Part shown: positions 19,833-26,522 of the stretch, piece after piece
Layout: each line of letters begins with the position of its first letter
Numbering within the stretch: the first letter of the stretch is position 1
From: Porphyra umbilicalis
Taxonomy: Eukaryota; Rhodophyta; Bangiophyceae; Bangiales; Bangiaceae
Direction of reading: 5' to 3'
Length of the DNA: 26,522 bases
Assembly: GCA_002049455.2 (NCBI GenBank)
Contig: KV919301.1
Coordinates: 1 to 26,522 of the forward strand
Program-made: the position numbers and the translations under genes
Notes under the pieces: model-generated
What the model was told of the DNA's origin: nothing
Databases searched by the model: none
What the model saw: the letters and a program-made list of their open reading frames with translations, nothing else

Positions 19833-20463
19833 ATTCCAGGCACCTGCGTGCAATACCCCGGCCTTCAGGGCGGTGGCGCGCTTGGCGACACATCGACCCC
19901 GGGCACGCCGGCCGACTCCATAGCCACGAGCGCGCATGGGGGCACGTACAGCCACGTTGCCGTGGCAGGGGAAACGTGGGGCGGGGAAAAGGGTGCCGCC
20001 GCCGGCACCGCAGCGGCGGCGGCTCGCCGGCGTCGCGCGACGCCGACGGGAGGGGCCTTCACTCCGCCGCGCAGCGCACCTCTAACCGCACCGCTAGATG
20101 GCAGGCCGACGGGCCGCCGCAACAGAAGCCGGCCCGCAGGCACGATCACCCGCGGGTCATCGCGGGCGCGTTCAACCCCCGTAGTCGCTGCGCGCGGTTG
20201 CCGCGCCAAACTCGGGGCGGTGGGGGGTGGTAGGGGGACAGGCACCGTCCGGGCCCTGTGACCGTTGTGGCAGGACAGTCCTTCTCAGGCACGTAACTCT
20301 ATTCGCTTTTAGCGTCATCGCGACCCTTCCAACGTCGAAACGCCCTCAGATCCCTGAGGACACGAATGTAGACTGCCACCTCTGAAACGGAGAGCAAGTC
20401 CCGTGATCTAAGTATATGTGTGCATCACTACACTTTGAGAGCACCCTGTCCTAAAGGCCAGGA
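19833..20463. repeat. GC-rich dispersed repeat D, copy 2
   Basis: A direct repeat of 18684-19386, shorter because about 65 bp in the middle is missing. It is flanked on both sides by sequence resembling unit A, as though it had inserted there. Confidence 0.85.
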
Positions 20464-20915
20464 AAATCCCCTGGTTCCACTTTGAGCCAACCTACGCCAA
20501 TGGAATGCCTGACCCGTGGCATGCAAACAGTGGTGCGGCGATCGGCCATCGTCACGTTAGGTGCTGATCTCATCGGGGCCACATCGGGTGCCATCGTCCT
20601 TCGGAATCCGGCCCCGATGTGGCCAGGGATGCACAGGAAGTACCCACATCCCACAACATCGCAGGATATATAAGAATAGCGAGAGCGAGTGTTCCCATGA
20701 AGCGACGAACCTCGAGTCCTGCCGGTTCGCTGAATCCTGATGTGGTTTCGCCCGGCTTCTCAAGCATATCATTGGCTGGCATACTCGCGTGCAATCTCCT
20801 GTGTCTGACTTTCCTGGCTGTGTTGAGTGCTTACTGTGGCCGTCGCTTGAGGCCACCGCTCGTGTGACCCGCTGCGTCTCTTCCCTCCTCCGCCCAGGAG
20901 GAACTGTCTCTCGCT
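20464..20915. other. Region with unit-A relic, short inverted repeat and TATA-like site
   Basis: Positions 20464-20550 (CCCCTGGTTCC, then CCTGACCCGTGGC and GCAAACAGT) continue the unit-A match interrupted by D copy 2. GGCCACATCGGG (about 20577) pairs with CCCGATGTGGCC (about 20614). TATATAAG lies at 20667-20674. An ATG-started frame at 20697-20867 (56 aa) has a hydrophobic stretch that could span a membrane, but nothing else supports it as a gene. Confidence 0.4.
20667..20674 (+). promoter_or_regulatory. TATA-box-like site
   Basis: TATATAAG stands out in GC-rich surroundings. Transcription starting about 30 bp downstream would run into the 56-codon frame at 20697 and then the hairpin at 20916-21052. 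It is only a sequence match. Confidence 0.3.
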
Positions 20916-21052
20916 TACAGCCGTTCTCTCAAAAACCTCGCACGCCAACTGTTGCTCCACTCTGACAAATCGGCCTTCACGGGGTCGCAGAGGCTGATTT
21001 GTCAGAGTGGTACAACAGTTGGCGTGCGAGGTTTTTTGAGAGAACGGCTGTA
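20916..21052. repeat. Isolated long hairpin (57-bp stem, 24-nt loop)
   Basis: The left arm 20916-20971 and right arm 20996-21052 are reverse complements except for one A bulge in the A-run and two adjacent mismatches (CT versus TA) near the middle. Arms begin TACAGCCGTTCTCTC. No further copy is in the window. It could be a miniature inverted-repeat element or a small-RNA precursor. Confidence 0.92.
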
Positions 21053-21599
21053 CTCAGTTGCTCTTGCCCTCCTGCCACACTCGCTCACGCTTCTTCTTTG
21101 TGGGCTTCTGAACGCCGGCTGGACGCATCCTGCGGGCCGTGCGTTTGACCAACTCCTCGCAATCAACCGGCCCCCGCACCCCACGTTGTGTCCCGCTCGC
21201 CTCCATCTCTACCTGCTTGTGTCACTAAGTGTGCGTACGCCGTCCACCAATAACCCGCGTGATGTCGGACATGCGAGCTATTGGCGGGGTGCGGGTGTGT
21301 GTTGTCGGCGATATGCTGTTCAGCTGGGCCATTCAGAGGTACCCTATGCATGTTTGAGTCATCCGCGTTGTGAGGAGTTGTCTGCTGTGGTGCTCGTGTG
21401 CCACCTCGCGTGTCATTGTGACTCTGAGGAGATGGTTGTTGTCATGTTGGAGCATTGCCAAGGGGTGGGGTGAAATAGCAGTTTGAGTAGCCCTGTGCAC
21501 GGCGGTGTGATGGACAGGTTTTGGCCTGTGGGCGACAAGAAGCAAGACAATCGACACAGTGGATTGCACATAAGTCAAATAACCCTCTTCACGCGTCCA
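21053..21599. other. Non-coding stretch between hairpin and transposase fragment
   Basis: I see no gene or repeat here. Overlapping short frames on both strands show no family resemblance. Confidence 0.4.
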
Positions 21600-22940
21600 T
21601 CACAAAAAATGCATTGACAAAGAAGCAATTGCGAGCCGCTCCTCGACGGGAGCGTCTAGACTCGCGGGGGCAGTGTGCAAGTTTGTGCGCGCGGCGAGCT
21701 CCGCAAAGTCCGGTACGACGTGGACAATGCGCAGGGTGTTTGCAACAGGCACCGACAGGACAGAGACGTCAGTCGCGCGCGCCGCAACGTGCCATTGCAG
21801 ACGCGTGCAGCCACGAGACTGCAGCGGGCACTTGTTGTCCTTTGCCGTTGGACGCATCAGGCAAAGCACTGCGTGGTCGCCGTCGGCACGTCGCACGATG
21901 GCGTGGACTTGACCAATTCTTCGGTCATTGGGCTTGCTGGGAGGATAAAAGAGCACGCGGTTGAGCCAGGAGGAACCCCGGTCGTTCGTAGTAGCTCGTA
22001 GGCGTTGCGGGATGCGGGAGCCGCAATTAAATCGTGCGTTGAAGTCCAACGTCTGCGTGACCCGCACTTGATCACTGTCTTGTATGTTTAGCACACCAAA
22101 GATGTTGGCCAGCCCTGGCCTCGACGCCAGGGCGTCAATCCGCACATTTGCGCGGTGAAAGGGTGTGTCAGCACCGCGGGAGACAGCTGCACTTCTGTCA
22201 AGTGGAGTTGTCGCTCGATGCCGCAGTGCAGGCGGCGCAGAGGCAGCGGCCGCGGCGCCTCCGTGTCGCCCCGTCACCGCGAGGTCGAATAGGTGCTCTT
22301 GGTGCGCCTTGACGCACTCGTTGTCGGCCTCGGCAATTCTCCTCTTGATGGCCCGCGCTCCGTGGGCATGGCGGACGAGTTGTCGAGTGAGCGTGGCTAT
22401 CGACTTGCTCGTGCCTGCGTAAAAAGGCTTGTACCCCTTGTACTCGCTCTCGTTCGCAGCAGTATTGGCGTTTTGCAGGTTACCGTGCCAGCGAACAGCG
22501 TCAGTCAGGTGACAGAAAAGCTTGTGCGCCTTCGTGCTGTTGACCGTACCCAGGATGGGGGTCACAAAATTGTTGACAAACGCCGTCGCCTGCTCTCCGA
22601 TAGAGATCCTTTCCGACACGGTCATCGGCGGCGACACGGATGACGTCGTCTGATGCGCAATGCGCGCGAAGAGCTTCGCGTACTCAGCGAACATTGCGGT
22701 GAATCCTAAATGCACGGGGGTGTCGCCAAACGCGGCTCGATAGGCGGCCCAGTTGAAGCGGAAGCCCTTCTTGATGCGCGCCGCCTCCTCCTCCGAGTCG
22801 GCCTCATACCCGTCTTCGTCAGCCGCCGCAGACCCGCCGTTCGCGCCCCCCTCCGCAGAGTCGGAGTCGTAGCCCGCGTCCGCGTCATCGGCAGTCGGCC
22901 ACCCAAACCGGCCGGGAACCAAGCAGGGTAGAATGAACAC
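21600..22940 (-). CDS. Probable transposase C-terminal fragment (CACTA/Plavaka-like or related)
   Basis: A 446-codon frame read on the minus strand, opening with GTG and no in-frame ATG before residue ~80. It is therefore a 3' exon or a truncated copy. After an acidic Asp/Ser/Glu-rich start (about 19-52) comes a block with TKAHKLFCHLTDAVRWHGNL, then NANTAANESEYKGYKPFYAG and TSKS..TLTRQLVRHA. I recall this 'H.L.HL.DA...HGNL.NANTA.NE..HK..K..Y..T.K' pattern from the C-terminal region of large eukaryotic transposases of the CACTA or KDZ/Plavaka type. No DDE catalytic segment is in this fragment, and the DNA upstream (22941-23828) shows none either. It differs from the KDZ protein at 2286-7223, so it belongs to another element. 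The exact family is uncertain. Confidence 0.5.
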   Translation of the reverse strand: MFILPCLVPGRFGWPTADDADAGYDSDSAEGGANGGSAAADEDGYEADSEEEAARIKKGFRFNWAAYRAAFGDTPVHLGFTAMFAEYAKLFARIAHQTTSSVSPPMTVSERISIGEQATAFVNNFVTPILGTVNSTKAHKLFCHLTDAVRWHGNLQNANTAANESEYKGYKPFYAGTSKSIATLTRQLVRHAHGARAIKRRIAEADNECVKAHQEHLFDLAVTGRHGGAAAAASAPPALRHRATTPLDRSAAVSRGADTPFHRANVRIDALASRPGLANIFGVLNIQDSDQVRVTQTLDFNARFNCGSRIPQRLRATTNDRGSSWLNRVLFYPPSKPNDRRIGQVHAIVRRADGDHAVLCLMRPTAKDNKCPLQSRGCTRLQWHVAARATDVSVLSVPVANTLRIVHVVPDFAELAARTNLHTAPASLDAPVEERLAIASLSMHFL

Positions 22941-23828
22941 GCCAAGTCTCTGCTGCCGGGCGGTGAATGTGGCTTGTTTCTACTTCGCTGTGACAACGTA
23001 TCTATGGCCAGGAATAGAAGTGCAATGCCGAGAACAAGAACAACAGGGGGTGACGACCAATGTGCACGAGGGAAGTCATGTAAACCTGGCTGTGAGTGTC
23101 ATGGCCGAACGCGACATGATAGAAAGTAAAGCGCATATCTCGGAAGAGAACTGGCTACGAACGCACTCTGATGGAGTCTTGCACGCCTTGCAGCGGCGGC
23201 CCATGTAGCATATATCTGCTCCTAATTGACAATTGGCCACAAGTAGCCTCCTTGACGGGCCGAAGCCCATGTATTGTGGGAATTGGCCTGTGGCACGCCC
23301 TTTGGGTGGTTACTTCCGCTTTGTTATTTTATTTTTTTTGTTTGCTTGCCTGTCTTATCTGTCTACCGGCACTCATTACGATCGCTTGCGATCGGACGGT
23401 CGATCGACCGGTGCCCTCGTTTGTATTAAATCACCGTGGGTCCGGGGTCGCCGTCGTGGGCACCACCCGGCTCCCCATGTGATGCCCTTCAACATAAGGT
23501 CTTTCTTCCTCGCCGCGACGGCGATAGAACTTGCTTTATTGCTTGGCTACGGTCGGTCTCAGTACACTGGTACTTGAACTAACGTTATTAATACCAAATT
23601 TGGTGGAGCAGCAAGGGATACCCTCGCCTTCATCGTGCCCCGCGGCACGGTGTTCCCGAGAACTTTCTCGCTGCCTCGTGGCATTGTGACGGTGTCGATA
23701 CGGTCGTTTGGCGCGCGGGGCGTAAGCCATCGACTTGTGGGCGTGGTGCCGGGGGCATCACGGTTAAGATCTTCGACGTTGGCGCGCAGGGCGTTGGCCA
23801 AGTCGGAACACTTTGTTCAGGTCCCAGT
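22941..23828. other. Spacer and leader of the Gag gene; two adjacent palindromes
   Basis: No gene is recognised. CGATCGC-TT-GCGATCG (23379-23394) and the perfect palindrome CGGTCGATCGACCG (23397-23410) sit side by side. If the Gag belongs to an LTR element, its 5' LTR and primer-binding site should be in this region. TGGTGGAGCAGC near 23600 begins with the TGG common to such sites, but I could not match it to a tRNA. Confidence 0.4.
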
Positions 23829-25526
23829 ATGTCTACTGGTGGTACCGGCGGCACTTGGCGAGCCAGAGACGGCAGGTTGCCAGCTGGCTACGGGCCGCCG
23901 GGCGGGGGACAAGGCACTACTGCCGCTTCCGACGCCCCAACGGACGGTGCTCCAACTCCTCCCATCCCTGCGGATCAAGCCGCCTCCGGGCATATGCAGG
24001 TGGTGGAGAGCCTGAAGGCGGCCGTTGAAGCACTTCAGCGACGCCTAACGGCCCAAGAACAGACTAACGAGTCTCTGGCGCGCGCCAATGACAAGTTGGT
24101 CGACGACGTCGAGGCTCTGCGCAAGGTTGACTCCCACGAGGAGGAACGCCGTGTGGCTAACTCTCGCCGCCAGTCTGGCGACAAGATCAAGAGTGTAAAG
24201 AAGACAAGCATGGTGACTAAAGCCAAGTCCGTCCGCAAGGACGATCCGGCTAACGCCGCGCCTTCCTTATCTTCCGATGATTCCGCCTCTGGGTCAAGCC
24301 CGACATCGTCAGACGACGACAACACCAACGCGACGGACACGTCCTCTTCGGACGATTGCCACGGGCCGCCAGGCCCGCCGTCGCACCCAAGTGGGTCCTC
24401 ACCGAGCGACAGCTCGAGCGATTCGGACGCGGCCGCGCGCAAGCGCCCCGCGACCCCCACCAAACGGAAGGAGCGACTTGAAAAAGCCGATAGGATCAAG
24501 GTGATCCGCCCGGCTAATTGCCGCTTCAAGACACTCCTGGACTACAGGACGTACTTCCTGATCCGCCGTCAACTGACGTATACGCCTAAGGAGGCACAGC
24601 GGTCGCATCGTCTCAACAAACGTTTAGACGGAGCGTTCCATGGGCAACAGCCATTCACGGGAGCCCTGCCCTTGGGCATCTTCACGTTCTTGGCGACCTT
24701 TCGCCGCGCGTGCGACACGGCTGGGCTGTCGCACGGTCAAGCCCTTCCGCTCATGGTCTTTCGACTAGCCGGCAACGCCAAGACGGCCTTCTCCGGCGCG
24801 CTTAACAGCACCCTAGGACGTAAGCGTTATGCCATCCGTACATACGGAGATGCCGTCAACTGGCTTCTTTCGAAGTATGCGACACACGCAACTATGGCTA
24901 ACGTCTACCAAGACATCATTACGATGAAGCAACAAGACAACGAGGCGCCCACGGCCTTTGGTAATCGCGTGGAAACGCAATGCGACCTCCTGAACGGTTT
25001 GTTCGACATCCAAGACGTTAAGGACGTCTTCATCACTGGTCTTTCGGACCTTGTGCAAGCGCACGTGCGGGTCTTGAATGACCAATTCCCGGATCGGACT
25101 CTTTCCGAGACTGTTGCTACCGCCCAGCTGTACTGGGACGGCACCGACAAGCCGCGCTTGCAGCTCAAGATGACCCGCCCAACGGCAATCAAAGTCGCTT
25201 ACGTGACACAGGACCAGCGGACGACGACAGAGCGACAGTTCACACCGGTTCGCACCCCGCCGCTTCCGCGGGCCGCCGACCCTCAAGCCAATCGGGCTGA
25301 AGTCTGTTACAATTGTAACAAGCCGGAGAACTTCGCCGCACAGTTTGCCGAACCATATCGCCCTCTCGAGCGTCGCCAACCGCCTATCGGCGTTCATGCC
25401 CTCGCCGACGGTAACGTTGAAGAAGACGAGATCGAACATCCGGCCGACGCCGTGGACGACTCAAAAAACCCCTGTGCCGGGTGCCCGACTTGGAGTTGCC
25501 CGGCGGAACGCGCAAGCGTACGGTAA
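23829..25526 (+). CDS. Gag-like protein of a Ty3/gypsy-type retroelement, zinc knuckle degenerate
   Basis: A 565-aa protein from an ATG with A at -3. A Gly/Pro-rich start leads to a coiled coil (about 56-100). A basic stretch (about 110-140) and a long Ser/Asp-rich acidic region (about 145-200) follow. The Gag capsid-like domain spans about 270-420, with the FRRACDTAGLSHGQALPLMV, FRLAGNAKTAF and YGDAVNWLLSKYA segments typical of retrotransposon Gag. Near the end a nucleocapsid knuckle is recognisable, CYNCNKPENFAAQF. Only C493 and C496 of the expected C-x2-C-x4-H-x4-C remain: the His is N501 and the last Cys is F506. RNA binding by this motif should be lost. No protease, reverse transcriptase, RNase H or integrase follows. 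It is probably a decaying or non-autonomous copy; a domesticated Gag is a weaker alternative. Confidence 0.75.
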   Translation: MSTGGTGGTWRARDGRLPAGYGPPGGGQGTTAASDAPTDGAPTPPIPADQAASGHMQVVESLKAAVEALQRRLTAQEQTNESLARANDKLVDDVEALRKVDSHEEERRVANSRRQSGDKIKSVKKTSMVTKAKSVRKDDPANAAPSLSSDDSASGSSPTSSDDDNTNATDTSSSDDCHGPPGPPSHPSGSSPSDSSSDSDAAARKRPATPTKRKERLEKADRIKVIRPANCRFKTLLDYRTYFLIRRQLTYTPKEAQRSHRLNKRLDGAFHGQQPFTGALPLGIFTFLATFRRACDTAGLSHGQALPLMVFRLAGNAKTAFSGALNSTLGRKRYAIRTYGDAVNWLLSKYATHATMANVYQDIITMKQQDNEAPTAFGNRVETQCDLLNGLFDIQDVKDVFITGLSDLVQAHVRVLNDQFPDRTLSETVATAQLYWDGTDKPRLQLKMTRPTAIKVAYVTQDQRTTTERQFTPVRTPPLPRAADPQANRAEVCYNCNKPENFAAQFAEPYRPLERRQPPIGVHALADGNVEEDEIEHPADAVDDSKNPCAGCPTWSCPAERASVR

Positions 25527-25846
25527 CAAGGTTGATGCGCCGTGCCTTACGGCACTACGAGATCGCCGCCACGCTTGACCCGTGCATGCGTGTGATGCGT
25601 GTGACAACACGCTCAGCCCACCCCACCCAGTTGGGGGGAGGGCGAGCCAAACCGTGTCGCCGGGTAGTCCTGTCGGGGAATACCCGCCCCGGAAGGAAAC
25701 CCCGAAGAGCACACACGCACGGCGTCGACCGGGGGAAGGCGCCCCGAGCGACAAACACGAGTTGTGTGACCGGAAGTTTACTTGCCCGCGTCGAAGGCCT
25801 CGAGGCGACACTCACGCCTCACCCTCTTATCCCATCCGTTCCCCTC
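25527..25846. other. Sequence 3' of gag, no pol recognised
   Basis: The first ~90 bases stay protein-like in another frame (RKRTVTRLMRRALRHYE), so the gag tail may be frameshifted. Beyond that I see no reverse transcriptase or integrase motif in any frame. Confidence 0.4.
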
Positions 25847-25957
25847 GGACCCTCGGAAAACCCTCCTCAGACACCCTCAAAGGACCCTCGGAAAACCCTC
25901 CCCAGACTCCCTCAAAGGACCCTCGGAAAACCCTCCTCAGACACCCTCAAAGGACCC
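25847..25957. repeat. 35-bp tandem repeat, three full copies
   Basis: Units start at 25847, 25882 and 25917 with GGACCCTCGGAAAACCCTC, and the first six bases of a fourth follow at 25952. Copies 1 and 3 are identical; copy 2 differs at two positions. The 35-bp period shifts reading frame, so it is not a protein repeat. It has no spacers and is not a CRISPR array. Confidence 0.95.
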
Positions 25958-26008
25958 ACTGGGCTCATAACCCGGAGGACGGCCGAAGCTTCGAATACCG
26001 CCTTGAGT

Positions 26009-26522
26009 AGAGGCGGGGGAGAAGGGTGCTACGTGACACCCTCGCGGCGCCCCGGAGTCAGGGGCACAAAGTAACATAAGTCGATAATGCAAGTGGGGTT
26101 TACACAAAATTAGGCCCTTAAGTAGGGGCCCGCTCGAGGGGGTTATGAATCCCAGGGAAGTATTGGGATTGCGGGTGTGGTTGGTGAGCCACGAGATGAC
26201 CACAAGTGGGTCGCCAACGGAACAATTTGAAATATGCGTTAGTGGGGCATATTTCCGGGGAATCTGGATCCCGGAGTGTGGGGGCCATGTGACGGACCGT
26301 CACAATTCCCCCTTCTAAAGGGGTCGCCGTCCCGGCGGCCCAGGGCCAGGGGGGGCGGGCCCGCCCGAGTGGGGCGGGCGGGCCAGGACAGCTAGCCGCC
26401 GGGCTCCCCAGTGTGGGGCCCGGGTGCTGCCCCGGTCCTCGCCAGCGATGGCGGCCCCGGATCGTGGGGGCGCCCCCCGCCGGGGCAAGGGGGTACGCGC
26501 CGTCGCCGTATGGTGGACACGG
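26009..26522 (+). other. Possible polypurine tract and 3' LTR-like region, runs off the window
   Basis: A purine run (AGAGGCGGGGGAGAAGGG, 26009-26026) is followed by TGCTACGTGACACCC, the arrangement seen at the start of a 3' LTR. The following 490 bp is non-coding. It includes the palindrome TGTGACGG-A-CCGTCACA at 26288-26304 and turns very GC-rich after 26330. I found no matching 5' LTR upstream of the gag, so the identity is tentative. Confidence 0.3.

Noticed and set aside
20697..20867. 56-aa small membrane protein
   Set aside because: Only a hydrophobic stretch and a nearby TATA-like site support it. The TATA site is too close to the ATG for a normal leader.
25847..25957. CRISPR array
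   Set aside because: The 35-bp units are directly adjacent with no spacers, and the context is eukaryotic.
1..26522. tRNA and rRNA genes
   Set aside because: I looked for cloverleaf-like and conserved rRNA stretches by eye and saw none. A covariance-model search would settle this.

Overview
The window looks like nuclear DNA of a GC-rich eukaryote, and most of it is mobile-element territory. Three things point to a eukaryote: GT...AG introns rich in pyrimidines, start codons in Kozak-like contexts, and families known only or mainly from eukaryotic transposons (KDZ transposase, Ulp1 protease, PIF1-like helicase, Ty3-type Gag). A GC-rich alga is my best guess. TGTAATAA motifs follow or overlap two stop codons, which recalls algal poly(A) signals. 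The species cannot be fixed from the sequence alone.

Left edge (1-777): the 5' part of a minus-strand gene runs off the window. It resembles the DUF1399/GRDP family and has a one-base frame break at an 8-base homopolymer. Positions 778-2285 separate it from a divergent plus-strand gene.

Positions 2286-15759 hold what looks like the protein set of one large DNA transposon. First comes a 1585-aa KDZ (Kyakuja/Dileera/Zisupton) transposase fused to a Ulp1-type SUMO protease, with one clear coding intron and a probable 5' UTR intron. After 2.6 kb of non-coding DNA comes a 978-aa protein with a C-terminal PIF1-like helicase. A convergent minus-strand gene of unknown function follows, interrupted by an in-frame stop that sits inside a candidate intron. 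The transposase, protease and helicase residues look intact, so the element may be recent or active. I found no terminal repeats by eye.

Positions 16561-18600 are a nest of foldback repeats: three copies of a ~400-bp unit in alternating orientation make two overlapping palindromes of about 1 kb each. Positions 18684-20463 hold two direct copies of another GC-rich repeat, the second apparently inserted into a relic of the foldback unit. Around 20916-21052 there is an isolated hairpin with a 57-bp stem and a 24-nt loop.

The right end holds a transposase C-terminal fragment (minus, 21600-22940), a Ty3-like Gag without pol and with a ruined zinc knuckle (23829-25526), a 35-bp tandem repeat, and a possible LTR-like region reaching the window edge. 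Every gene except the left-edge one can be read as part of a transposable element.
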